The notes: generated from the sequence alone by a model not told the origin. A stretch of 34,014 bases of DNA from Microcaldota archaeon (GCA_028867285.1 JAGWGP010000002.1:1-34014); one strand, 5' to 3'. Positions 1 through 8,803 are shown, counted from the first letter of the stretch. Translations and numbers: made by a program.

Positions 1-1
1 G

Positions 2-1420
2 GGGAGGGACGCTAAATTCCTGATTGACTACTGGCAGAAGAAGCACCCGGTGGCATCCGAGATAAAGGGCACTGTTGCCAACAAGCCCGTAGATGCGGCG
101 ACAGGCACCGTGAAGATAGTGCTCACGATAAAGGACACCGAGAAGGTCAAGCCAGGCGACATACTCGTGGCTGCGATGACCGAGCCTAACTTCATACACG
201 CGATGGAAAGGGCATCCGCGTTCATAACGGACGAGGGCGGCATACTGTGCCACGCCGCGATAGTGGGCAGGGAGATGAACAAGCCCTGCATCATAGGCAC
301 CGGCAACGCAACAAAGGTGCTCAAGGACGGCGACACGGTATCTATGGACCTGAACACCGGCGAGGTGAGGCTTGGGGCGTTGGACTCCGAGGCCGCGGGC
401 CCCTCCAGGTCCAAAAGGAGGGCGAGACCGCAGGAACAGCAGCCGATACCACAGGAATCCATCGAGACCGCGCTCGACACCGCTTTGGTCGTCCCGTTCG
501 AGCACATAAGGAAGGAGCACATACACATAGCAGGAGGAAAGGGCGCCAACCTCGGTGAGATGTCCCAGAAGTTCCCGATACCGAGCGGATTCTGCGTGAC
601 TGTCAACGCTTACAAGATGTACCTCAAGGAGAGCGGCCTCGAGGCAAAGATACACGCGATGCTCAAGAAGCTTGATGTCAAGGACAACAAGGCGCTGGAC
701 AGGACCAGCGCCGAGATAAGGAAGATGATACTCTCACATCCCATTCCATCCGGCGTGAAGGCGCAGATACTTCAGGGATACACAAGGCTGGGGGGCGCAT
801 ATGTCGCGGTGAGGAGCTCCGCGACTGCCGAGGACATGCCTAACGCCTCGTTCGCGGGGCAGCAGGACACCTATCTCAACATAAGGGGCGAGAAGGCCCT
901 GCTCGACGCGGTGAGGAGCTGCTGGGCCTCCCTCTTCACCTCAAGGGCGATCTACTACAGGGAGCTCAACAAGTTCGAGCACGAGAAGGTGCACATATCC
1001 GTCGTCGTCCAGAACATGATAGAGGCCGAGAAGTCGGGGATAATGTTCAGCGTCAACCCGGTGACCAGGGACAGGAACGAGATGATAATCGAGGGGAGCT
1101 TCGGACTGGGCGAGGCGATAGTCTCGGGCATGGTGACCCCCGACAGCTACATAATAGACAAGCGCACCATGAAGCCGAAGGAGATAAAGATCAACACTAA
1201 GAGGATTGCGATAGTCAGGAGCAGCACCGGCAAGAACGAGAAGATAACCCTCCAGGAGGACAGGGCCAACGCAAGGTGCCTGACCGACCAGGAGCTCAAG
1301 AGGCTTGCCGAGCTTGCCACGAGCATAGAGAGGCACTACGGAAAGCCGCAGGACATGGAGTGGGCGATAGCCGACGGCCAGGTCTACATACTGCAGAGCA
1401 GGCCGATAACCACGCTATGA
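2..1420 (+). CDS. PEP synthase/pyruvate phosphate dikinase-like protein, 5' partial: swivelling His 'mobile' domain followed by ATP-grasp PPDK_N-like domain
   Basis: The frame stays open upstream of the GTG at 50 to the window edge (GRDAKFLIDYWQKKHPVASEIKG...). Mobile-domain motif TDEGGILCHAAIVGREMNKPCIIGTGNAT; then GGKGANLGEM, VAVRSSATAEDMPNASFAGQQDTYLN and ILQSRPITT motifs of PPDK_N. Confidence 0.85.
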   Translation, partial: GRDAKFLIDYWQKKHPVASEIKGTVANKPVDAATGTVKIVLTIKDTEKVKPGDILVAAMTEPNFIHAMERASAFITDEGGILCHAAIVGREMNKPCIIGTGNATKVLKDGDTVSMDLNTGEVRLGALDSEAAGPSRSKRRARPQEQQPIPQESIETALDTALVVPFEHIRKEHIHIAGGKGANLGEMSQKFPIPSGFCVTVNAYKMYLKESGLEAKIHAMLKKLDVKDNKALDRTSAEIRKMILSHPIPSGVKAQILQGYTRLGGAYVAVRSSATAEDMPNASFAGQQDTYLNIRGEKALLDAVRSCWASLFTSRAIYYRELNKFEHEKVHISVVVQNMIEAEKSGIMFSVNPVTRDRNEMIIEGSFGLGEAIVSGMVTPDSYIIDKRTMKPKEIKINTKRIAIVRSSTGKNEKITLQEDRANARCLTDQELKRLAELATSIERHYGKPQDMEWAIADGQVYILQSRPITTL

Positions 1421-1422
1421 TT

Positions 1423-2052
1423 CTACCTGGCGGGCATCCTCCAGGTTATGGTAGGCTCGTCTGGCCCGAGGGTCACAGCGTTGCACCCAAACATGTTGCC
1501 CAGCTTGCGGGCGGCCACGTCAAAGCTCTTGTCCACCACCCTCCTTGAGAGCCACATGTGTATGTTGAACTCCTTCAGGCCCCCCTCTGGGTTGACGCTG
1601 TTGTATAGCGCAATCCTGAATAAACCGTATCTTGCCGAACATTCGTCGATTCCTGCAGCTGCCTTCGCTCCGTCGAAGCCTCCGCTCTTGATCCCCAGCA
1701 CTGCCTCCCTGGAGATGGATATCTCGTCCTTGCCCGCGAACCACAGCCTGCCCTCCAACGGCGCGTTGCTGCCCTCCATGCGACCCTGGTTCGCCCAGCT
1801 GTTAAACAGGTAATTCCACGTCTTCTCAACGCCTCCCCCATTCCCGCCTTCCATATGGTCTACTGTATTCACCCTTGCGTTGAGCATGTCGGCCACAAGG
1901 GTCTTTATCTGCTTCTTAGCCGCGTCTATGTCCATGGTCCTGAGCAGCAGCTTGACCGTGCTGCTCAGGTCGGCCTCTGACTGGCTTTTCGCTACCCTTT
2001 TCTGGTGTGCGCTAAACCATGAATCCAAATCGCTCATCTTTTCTGGCGCCAT
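1423..2052 (-). CDS. hypothetical protein (209 aa)
   Basis: Uninterrupted ORF, 8-nt gap to the upstream co-directional ORF; no family recognised. Confidence 0.6.
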   Translation of the reverse strand: MAPEKMSDLDSWFSAHQKRVAKSQSEADLSSTVKLLLRTMDIDAAKKQIKTLVADMLNARVNTVDHMEGGNGGGVEKTWNYLFNSWANQGRMEGSNAPLEGRLWFAGKDEISISREAVLGIKSGGFDGAKAAAGIDECSARYGLFRIALYNSVNPEGGLKEFNIHMWLSRRVVDKSFDVAARKLGNMFGCNAVTLGPDEPTITWRMPAR

Positions 2053-2060
2053 CTTACTAC

Positions 2061-2267
2061 CTATTCAGGCCTCTGGTGGTCGCAGGAGACCCTGTTGCAC
2101 ACCGTGCACTGCATCTTATACCTTATCTTCTCCATCTGGTAGATCGTAAGCTTGTCCTTGTTCTCCGCCAGGATCTTCACTGCCTTGTTGAACGTGGTCC
2201 AGGTGCCGTCCCTCTCCAGCTTCTCTATGCGCTGGTCCATCGTCTCTTTAGTCTTGGATTCGGTCAT
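2061..2267 (-). CDS. small putative zinc-binding protein (68 aa)
   Basis: Co-directional with neighbours; C-terminal CTVCNRVSCDH Cys/His cluster. Confidence 0.55.
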   Translation of the reverse strand: MTESKTKETMDQRIEKLERDGTWTTFNKAVKILAENKDKLTIYQMEKIRYKMQCTVCNRVSCDHQRPE

Positions 2268-2288
2268 TGCGATTACCCTGTTGGGCGA

Positions 2289-3068
2289 TTACAAGTCTAC
2301 ATTGAAGGTGCGCTTCTCAACCAGCGTCTTCATGAACTCCAGCACGTCCGGCCAGTTGGTCACCGTTATCGTGGTCATGTGGAGCTTGTACTGCTCGTAA
2401 GGCGGCAGCAAGGGATTCCCATAGTCGTCAAGGCCCGCCTTTGCCGCCTTGGTGTTGAAGTGTATGTTCAGCCTTCCTGGCTTCTCCATGGCGTTTATCT
2501 GCTTGTCGTCTATCAAACTGTTTGCATGCAGGTGCTTTTCAGGGTCCGTTGCTGTCACGAAATCCTCCCTCTCTATCGGGAGGTTGAAGCTCTTGAATAT
2601 CGCGAGGAACTTCGGTATGTCCTCTTCGGTGGCCTGCGTGACTATCTTCATCCTCACGCCCAATTTCCTCAGCTCGTTCAGAATCTCAGGCAGCCTCGGG
2701 TCCGTGAGCTTTATCTCATCGGGCCTCTCCAGCACCTTATTCATGGCCTCCATTGCTAGTGGGTTCTTTGTGGTTATCTCCTCGGGTTTAGGCTCCCTTC
2801 CGAGCCTCTCCCTCATTATTGCAAGGACGCCAGGCATGGTGTCTATCAGCGTGCCGTTAACGTCAATACCCAGAACTATGTTCCTTATGAACAGGCCCTT
2901 CTTCTCGAACATCACAACGGCGTCGTTGACCTGATTCACGCCCTGCAGGTTCTTGACCCGGTGCACCTCCTTTATGAGCGGCTCCTCCAAGCCATTCCTG
3001 GTGCGCGCCTCCTTCTCGCTCTCCATTATATCATCAAATTGTAGCGATAATATCGGGGGGTTCTTCAT
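2289..3068 (-). CDS. HAD-like hydrolase with variant motif I (DVNGTLIDT)
   Basis: GIDVNGTLIDT (motif I), KIVTQA (motif II-like), SLIDDKQIN (motif IV-like). Start at ATG 3068 preferred over the 3335 ORF start because a TATA-like AT-rich stretch lies upstream. Confidence 0.7.
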   Translation of the reverse strand: MKNPPILSLQFDDIMESEKEARTRNGLEEPLIKEVHRVKNLQGVNQVNDAVVMFEKKGLFIRNIVLGIDVNGTLIDTMPGVLAIMRERLGREPKPEEITTKNPLAMEAMNKVLERPDEIKLTDPRLPEILNELRKLGVRMKIVTQATEEDIPKFLAIFKSFNLPIEREDFVTATDPEKHLHANSLIDDKQINAMEKPGRLNIHFNTKAAKAGLDDYGNPLLPPYEQYKLHMTTITVTNWPDVLEFMKTLVEKRTFNVDL

Positions 3069-3172
3069 ATATATAGCTTTGCAAAAATCAGCAGAAAGGT
3101 TTAAAAACCTACCTTTTGGCTCCGACGTCAAGTTAGATGTGGTTGCAGTCTTGGTTGCGCTTCCAATCCCTA

Positions 3173-3427
3173 TTAACTGGATCTGGGTTTGGTCACTATC
3201 TTGTCCCCTATCCAGCACGCGATCTCGAATGCAACGCAGACTGCCACTATCGCAGCCGGTATGAACCAATCTACGAAGAACGCAAGCGCGAACAGCAGCG
3301 CAATGAGGAGATAGGCCGCATGCAGCACCAGCCATCCCAGGCCCCTGAAGAACGAGTTCTCCCAGGACAGTATCTCTTCCAGGAGAGCGGAGTGCGCACC
3401 GGACGCAAACTTGTATATCCTCGACAT
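3173..3427 (-). CDS. small membrane protein (84 aa), translationally coupled to dnaJ
   Basis: Hydrophobic segments LGWLVLHAAYLLIALLFALAFF and FIPAAIVAVCVAFEIACWI; its ATG overlaps the dnaJ TGA (ATGA). Confidence 0.65.
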   Translation of the reverse strand: MSRIYKFASGAHSALLEEILSWENSFFRGLGWLVLHAAYLLIALLFALAFFVDWFIPAAIVAVCVAFEIACWIGDKIVTKPRSS

Positions 3428-4143
3428 CAGAACACCCCGAACTTCCTCCTGGTCTGGTTGGCGTCAGCCTTCCCGTCCTTCTCCACCTTGACCCTGAACC
3501 TCTCGTTGATTAGTATCTTTCCGTTGCCCCTGCACTCCTTGCACGGCTGGTCGTAGCTCTTGCCCTTGCCCATGCACCTGTCGCAGATCGTCATCTGGGT
3601 GAACATCCCGAAGGCTATGTTGCGCTGTGAGTACTTCATCCCCTTGCCGTCGCACGCCGCGCACTTGGTCTGCTTTGAGCCCGGCTCGCCTCCCTTGCCC
3701 TCGCAGTGCTTGCACCTGGCGTAGTGCTGCACCTGGAACTCCCTGTCCATCCCGTTCTCTATGTCGTCGAACGAGAGGTTGAGCGTCACACCCGTGGGCT
3801 CCTGCTCCTGGAACCCCTCGAACGGGCCGAACCCACCGCCGAAGCCGAACCCCTGGTTGAACAGGTTCCTGAATATGTCCTCCGCGTTGAAGCCCTTGAA
3901 TATGTCCTCCTCGCTGAACCTCTGGCCGAAGCCCTCGGGGCCGAAGGCGTCGTACTGCCTTCTCTTCTCCGGATCTCCCAGTACGGCGTAGGCGGCGTTG
4001 ATCTCCTTGAACTTCTCCTCGCTGCCCTTATCCTTGTTCCTGTCAGGGTGGTACTTCATGGCGAGCTCCCTGTAGGCCCTCTTTATCTCCTCAGGGCTAG
4101 CGCTCTTCTTGACGCCCAGCAGCTCGTAGTAGTCCTTGGCCAT
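3427..4143 (-). CDS. dnaJ: DnaJ-type chaperone, C-terminally short (238 aa)
   Basis: J domain [35 protein letters not shown] region; four zinc-finger motifs [32 protein letters not shown]; ends soon after the zinc finger. Confidence 0.92.
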   Translation of the reverse strand: MAKDYYELLGVKKSASPEEIKRAYRELAMKYHPDRNKDKGSEEKFKEINAAYAVLGDPEKRRQYDAFGPEGFGQRFSEEDIFKGFNAEDIFRNLFNQGFGFGGGFGPFEGFQEQEPTGVTLNLSFDDIENGMDREFQVQHYARCKHCEGKGGEPGSKQTKCAACDGKGMKYSQRNIAFGMFTQMTICDRCMGKGKSYDQPCKECRGNGKILINERFRVKVEKDGKADANQTRRKFGVF

Positions 4144-4148
4144 CTGAA

Positions 4149-5984
4149 TTACTTGCTCTCGTTTGAATCCGCGCCTGCAGCTCCCGCATCCCCGCTCTCG
4201 CCGTCCGGCTGGGGGCCCGCGCCGCCTGGGGCGCCCTGCCCTCCGGCCCCGTAGATGCTCTTGCCTATCTCCTCCATCGCGCGCACCAGCTGGTCCGTCT
4301 TGTCCTTGATTTCGGGGTAGTTGTCCGTCTTGAGGACCTCCTCGAGCTCCTTCTTCGCTGCCTCCACCTTGTCGGCGACCTCCTTCGGCACCTTCGCCCT
4401 GTAGTCCTCCAGCGCCTTCTCTGCAGCGTATATCGTGGACTCCCCGGCGTTCTTGGTCTCGATGTTGTCCCTTATCTTCTTGTCCTCCTCCTCGTACTTC
4501 TTGGCGTCCTCCATCTTGCTCTCTATGTCCGCCTTGTTCATCTTGTTGGGCGCCATTATGTCCATGCTCTGCGCCTTCCCTGTCTTGGTGTCCTTCGCGG
4601 TCACGTGGAGTATGCCGTTGGAGTCTATGTCGAACGTCACCTCTATCTGCGGCGTTCCCCTCGGCGCTGGCGGTATTCCCGTGAGCTCGAACCTCCCGAG
4701 GTCGACGTTGTCCTTCGCTAGCGCCCTCTCTCCCTGAACCACGTGTATGTCCACCTTCGGCTGGTTGTTCTCCGCGGTTGTGAACACCTGGGACTTCTTC
4801 ACCGGTATGGTGGTGTTCCTCTCTATCAGCTTGGTGGCTATGCCTCCCAGCGTCTCTATGCTGAGCGAGAGCGGGGTCACGTCCAGGAGGACTATGTCCT
4901 TGACCTCTCCGGTCAGCACGCCGGCCTGCACGGCCGCACCCAGCGCCACGGCCTCCATGGGGTCCACTCCCCTCTCGATCTTCTTCCCAAGGAGCTGCTC
5001 CACGTACCTCTGCACGATCGGCATCCTCGTGGGTCCTCCTATCAGCACTATCTTGTCCAGCCCCGCAGGCTCCATCTTCGCGTCCTGGAGCGCCTGCATC
5101 ACCGGCTTGGCCGACCTCTCTATTATCTTTATGACCAGGCTCTCCAGCTTCGCCCTGGTGAACGAGTACGTGAAGTTCACCGGCTTGCCCTTGTCCTCAG
5201 CCAGGAACGGGAGGTTTATCTCTGTGGTGAGCACGGTGGAGAGCTCTATCTTTGCCTTCTCTCCAGCCTCCCTCAGCCTCTGCATGGCCTGGTGGCTCCC
5301 TGTCACATCCACCCCGGTCTTGGCCCTGACCTCGGCCGCAAGGAAGTCCACCACTGTGTTGTCCATGTCGGTTCCGCCGAGCTGGGTGTCCCCGCTGGTC
5401 GACTTCACCTCGAACACTCCCTTCCCGAACTCCATTATCGTGACGTCCAGGGTCCCTCCGCCCAGGTCGTATACCAGGATCTTCATGTCCCTGTCCGACT
5501 TGTCGAGGCCGTATGCAAGGCTCGCTGCCGTCGGCTCGTTGACCAGCCTCACGACCTCCAGCCCCGCTATCTGGCCGGCGTCCTTGGTGGCCTGCCTCTG
5601 GTTGTCGTTGAAATACGCGGGCACGGTGATGACCGCCTTCTTAACCTCCTCGCCCAGGAACGCCTCGGCGTCCTTCTTTATCTTCTGGAGGAGTATCGCG
5701 GACAGCTCCTGCGGCGTGTACTCCTTGCCGAATATCTTGTACCTATAATCTGTCCCCATCTTCCTCTTGAACGCGGACACGGTTCCGTCCGGGTTCGCCA
5801 CAGCCTGCCTCTTCGCTGGCTCGCCCACCAGCCTCTGTCCGTCCTGCGTGAACGCGACATAGCTAGGGAACGCCTTTCCATAGAGCGAGGCGCCCTCGCT
5901 GCTCGGTATTATGACCGGCCTTCCGCCCTCAAGCACCGCTGCCGCAGAATTCGACGTTCCGAGATCTATTCCTATTATCTTCAT
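4149..5984 (-). CDS. dnaK: Hsp70 chaperone DnaK
   Basis: [61 protein letters not shown]. Start reassigned from 6005 to the ATG at 5984. Confidence 0.97.
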   Translation of the reverse strand: MKIIGIDLGTSNSAAAVLEGGRPVIIPSSEGASLYGKAFPSYVAFTQDGQRLVGEPAKRQAVANPDGTVSAFKRKMGTDYRYKIFGKEYTPQELSAILLQKIKKDAEAFLGEEVKKAVITVPAYFNDNQRQATKDAGQIAGLEVVRLVNEPTAASLAYGLDKSDRDMKILVYDLGGGTLDVTIMEFGKGVFEVKSTSGDTQLGGTDMDNTVVDFLAAEVRAKTGVDVTGSHQAMQRLREAGEKAKIELSTVLTTEINLPFLAEDKGKPVNFTYSFTRAKLESLVIKIIERSAKPVMQALQDAKMEPAGLDKIVLIGGPTRMPIVQRYVEQLLGKKIERGVDPMEAVALGAAVQAGVLTGEVKDIVLLDVTPLSLSIETLGGIATKLIERNTTIPVKKSQVFTTAENNQPKVDIHVVQGERALAKDNVDLGRFELTGIPPAPRGTPQIEVTFDIDSNGILHVTAKDTKTGKAQSMDIMAPNKMNKADIESKMEDAKKYEEEDKKIRDNIETKNAGESTIYAAEKALEDYRAKVPKEVADKVEAAKKELEEVLKTDNYPEIKDKTDQLVRAMEEIGKSIYGAGGQGAPGGAGPQPDGESGDAGAAGADSNESK

Positions 5985-6011
5985 TGTCTCACCAATCTGT
6001 TTCAAGCATCA

Positions 6012-6521
6012 TCATTCGGCCTTGTTGCCCTCCCTTGCCTTGGCTATTATCACCGACGCAGGCCTGAGCATCGCGCCATTGAACATGTATCCCTTCTTTA
6101 TTACCTCGAGGATCGTGCCCTCCTTCTTGTCGCTCTCCCTCACGAGTATTATCTCGTGCTTGTAGGGGTCGAACTTCCCGTCCACCTCTATCTCGGCCAG
6201 CCCCTCCTTCTTGAGCGCCGATACCAGGTTCGAGTACAGCATCTCCAGCCCCTTGAGCGCCTCCTTGTCCTCGCTCTTGGCCATTGCAGCCACCGCGAGG
6301 TCGAACTCGTCCACTATCGGGAGCATGTGGAGTATGACCTCAGCCCTGCCCATATCCTTCGATCCGGCTATCTCGCCCCTGACCCTCTTCTTGTAGTTGT
6401 CGAACTCGGCCATCAGCCTGAGCAGTTGCTCCTTCTTGTCGTCCTCCTCGGGCTTCGGGCCTGCCTTGCCGTCCTCCTCGACGGGCTCTTCTAAAGCATC
6501 ATTCCTCTCCTCGTCAGCCAT
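6012..6521 (-). CDS. grpE: nucleotide exchange factor GrpE
   Basis: LLRLMAEFDNYKKRV, ILHMLPIVDEFDLAV, GEIDG-like GLAEIEVDGKFDPYKHE; adjacent to dnaK. Confidence 0.93.
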   Translation of the reverse strand: MADEERNDALEEPVEEDGKAGPKPEEDDKKEQLLRLMAEFDNYKKRVRGEIAGSKDMGRAEVILHMLPIVDEFDLAVAAMAKSEDKEALKGLEMLYSNLVSALKKEGLAEIEVDGKFDPYKHEIILVRESDKKEGTILEVIKKGYMFNGAMLRPASVIIAKAREGNKAE

Positions 6522-6940
6522 CAGTCTCCCCTCTTCCTCTTCTTGGCCCTTGATTCCATCAGCCTGTCGAACTCCCTTGCCGTGTCGAGCATCTTCCTCA
6601 TCTCCTTCTCTATGTCGTACTCTATCTCCTCTATCGCCTTGGACATCTCCGATGCCCTGAGGTAGTACTTCCTCCCGCGCTTGACTATGAGCCCCGTGTC
6701 CATGAACCTGTTGAGGTGGTATATCACCGTGCTCCTCGCCATCGGGGTCTCGAGCTTTATCTCAGCGCTCGACAGCCCCTCGTTGTTGTAGGCCGCCTCG
6801 GCGAATTCCCTGAGCATCTGCTCCTCCACGCTCTCCCCCTCGTCGTCGGACAGGCCGAGAACGTTGCAGAACCACTTTATCATGGCCTCGGAATCGTCGC
6901 TGTCAGGCCTCTCGACAAAGCGTATCATTATGCGCCCCAC
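6521..6940 (-). CDS. winged-helix transcriptional regulator, first gene of the chaperone operon
   Basis: LSSAEIKLETPMARSTVIYHLNRFMDTGLIVKRGRKYYLRA wHTH with basic C-terminal tail; ATGA overlap with grpE. Start could be GTG 6940 or ATG 6928. Confidence 0.8.
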   Translation of the reverse strand: MGRIMIRFVERPDSDDSEAMIKWFCNVLGLSDDEGESVEEQMLREFAEAAYNNEGLSSAEIKLETPMARSTVIYHLNRFMDTGLIVKRGRKYYLRASEMSKAIEEIEYDIEKEMRKMLDTAREFDRLMESRAKKRKRGD

Positions 6941-6999
6941 GTAGGATATTATGTGGCGATATATTTAAATAATGTTCGTTTTTTAGCAGTAAAAGCTGA

Positions 7000-7022
7000 T
7001 ATGTCAGTTATTTCCTGACATA
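7000..7022. promoter_or_regulatory. perfect inverted repeat TATGTCAG-N7-CTGACATA upstream of the chaperone operon (candidate operator, or 3' stem-loop of the convergent-side gene)
   Basis: TATGTCAG (7000-7007), TTATTTC spacer, CTGACATA (7015-7022); TATA-like ATATTTAAATAA at about 6960-6972 lies between it and the wHTH start. Confidence 0.6.
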
Positions 7023-7037
7023 ACCCTATCCCGCCTC

Positions 7038-8015
7038 TCAGTGCTCGAGTATCCTTATTGCCGCCCTGCCGCCCCCTGCCGACATCCTCGCCGTTCCGCC
7101 TATGGGGAATGTTATCTGCGGGCTGGTGTGCGAGAAATCCACGTTGGCTATCACCGGCATGCCGTCCAGCTCTCTCTTTCCCTTTACCACTTTCTCAAGC
7201 TCGGCGTCGGATATCTTGGACCTGAGCTCGAACCTGCCTATGACTATCCCCCTCACCTCCTCGAATCCCGGCTGGTGTATCAGCGACTGCAGGTCCCTGT
7301 CGAATATCTTCGCCGTGGTCATGTAGTCGTCCTCCAAGAAGAGGATTGATCCCCCAAGGTCCGGCATGAACTCCGTGCCGTGCAGGAGGTTGAACGTGCA
7401 TAGGTTCCCTCCGAGTATCCTTCCCTCAGCCTCGCCCTCGTTTATCACCTTAAATCCGCTGTTTTTGATGAACTTCCTGTCCTCCTGGTCCAGGTACCAC
7501 TCGTCGTTGCTCCATTCCTCCGACGGCACCACGTCGAACGGTCCGTCCGACTCAAGGCACATCCTGAAGTACCGGAGGCTGTAGTCGAACCCCTTCCTCA
7601 TCCCGAACGTCGCGAAGTGCGGGCCGTTGTATGTCACTAGCTTAGTCTTCGCGTATATCGCGTTGTGCAGCGCGGTTATGTCGGAGTAGCCGCACAGCAC
7701 CTTCGGGTTCTTCCTTATGAGGTCGTAGTCTAGGTGGGTCAGCAGCTGGTTGGAGTTGAATCCGCCAAGCACAGTGATGAGCGCCTTGACGTTCTTGTCC
7801 CCGAACGCCTCGTGCAGGTCCGCGACCCTGTCGTCTATCGGCGTGGACAGGAACCCGTCGTCCCCGTGGATGCGCTTCCCGAACGTCACCTTGTAACCCA
7901 GGCCCTCCAGCACATCCACTGCATGCTTCCTGTTCTCCTCGGATATCACGTCGATGCTGGTCGCTGGGGCCACTATGCGTATCTCGTCCCCATGCCTCAG
8001 CTTCGGCGGTATCAT
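7038..8015 (-). CDS. LD-carboxypeptidase / MccF-like serine peptidase (S66 family)
   Basis: MIPPKLRHGDEIRIVAPATS; ITVLGGFNSNQLL; LCGYSDITALHNAIYAKT; YNGPHF; GRILGGNLCTFNLLHGT; LFLEDDY; FSHTSPQITFPIGG. Confidence 0.9.
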   Translation of the reverse strand: MIPPKLRHGDEIRIVAPATSIDVISEENRKHAVDVLEGLGYKVTFGKRIHGDDGFLSTPIDDRVADLHEAFGDKNVKALITVLGGFNSNQLLTHLDYDLIRKNPKVLCGYSDITALHNAIYAKTKLVTYNGPHFATFGMRKGFDYSLRYFRMCLESDGPFDVVPSEEWSNDEWYLDQEDRKFIKNSGFKVINEGEAEGRILGGNLCTFNLLHGTEFMPDLGGSILFLEDDYMTTAKIFDRDLQSLIHQPGFEEVRGIVIGRFELRSKISDAELEKVVKGKRELDGMPVIANVDFSHTSPQITFPIGGTARMSAGGGRAAIRILEH

Positions 8016-8030
8016 GCGAACAACATCCTG

Positions 8031-8681
8031 CTATTGCTTTGCCCTCACTATGTTGTAGTTGAAGCGGCCGTCCGGCATCTTGCCGTACAGGTGTATCCAG
8101 AGCAGCAGAAGGGCCTCTGCGCCCCTGGCGCTCTTTATGCCCCCCAGGTCAATCACGGACTTCCAGCCGAAGCTCCTCAATACCTCCGCGACCTTGTCCT
8201 TCGCTCCCTGGTCGTCGCCGCTCATGAACGCCACGTGCTCTCCAGGCAGCATCGACGGGTTGACCATTACCTCGACGCCCATCGTGTTCAGCGTCTTGAC
8301 CACCTTTGCGCCCGGGAACGCCCTCTGTATCTGCTCCCCAAGCGAGTCGGTGTTTGAGACCGTTAGCTTCAGCTCCCCTGTGGAGAAATCGAGCGGGTTC
8401 GCCACGTCGACAAGTATCTTGCCGCTGAGGTTCTGCTCGCCTGCCATCTTGAGCGCGGCCATCGAATCCGCGCCGTGGGTGCAGTTGAACACCATCTCTC
8501 CGAATGCTGCCGCCTCTGCGAACGTGCCTGTGGAGGCGTTCTTCCCAGCCTTGCCTGCCCACTCTGCAGCCTTCGGGTTGTCGCCGCTCCTGGAGCCCAT
8601 CTTTACCTCGTGCCCGAGCTGCACCAGCTTGGTGCTCAGACCTGCCCCAACCATCCCAGTGCCCAGCATTCCTATTCTCAT
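8031..8681 (-). CDS. NADP(H)-binding oxidoreductase, F420H2:NADP oxidoreductase-like (NpdG/F420_oxidored family)
   Basis: MRIGMLGTGMVGAGLSTKLVQLGHEVKMGSR Rossmann start; VDVANPLDFSTGE; FPGAKVVKTLNTM. Confidence 0.8.
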   Translation of the reverse strand: MRIGMLGTGMVGAGLSTKLVQLGHEVKMGSRSGDNPKAAEWAGKAGKNASTGTFAEAAAFGEMVFNCTHGADSMAALKMAGEQNLSGKILVDVANPLDFSTGELKLTVSNTDSLGEQIQRAFPGAKVVKTLNTMGVEVMVNPSMLPGEHVAFMSGDDQGAKDKVAEVLRSFGWKSVIDLGGIKSARGAEALLLLWIHLYGKMPDGRFNYNIVRAKQ

Positions 8682-8731
8682 ATGATCATCGAGTAGGATA
8701 TGGCTGAGAAATTAGATAAGCCTTTCCGAAA

Positions 8732-8803
8732 TGGGCCCGCGGAGAATCGGACTCCGGATCTTCTCTCTGTGAAAGAGACGTCTTACCACTCGACTACGAG
8801 CCC
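8732..8803 (-). tRNA. tRNA-Val (CAC)
   Basis: Reverse complement GGGCTCG-TA-GTC-GAGTGGTAA-GAC-G-TCTCT-TTCACAG-AGAGA-AGATC-CGGAG-TCCGATT-CTCCG-CGGGCCC-A folds as a full cloverleaf; anticodon CAC; no encoded CCA. Confidence 0.92.

Noticed and set aside
3137-3556. 139-aa plus-strand ORF across the dnaJ end and the 84-aa gene
   Set aside because: Considered as evidence that the DnaJ C-terminus lies elsewhere; it is antisense and has no DnaJ CTD similarity.
4743-6494. 583-codon plus-strand ORF opposite dnaK/grpE
   Set aside because: Antisense to two unambiguous conserved genes; Leu/Arg/His/Tyr-rich composition is the expected shadow of GC-biased codon usage on the other strand.
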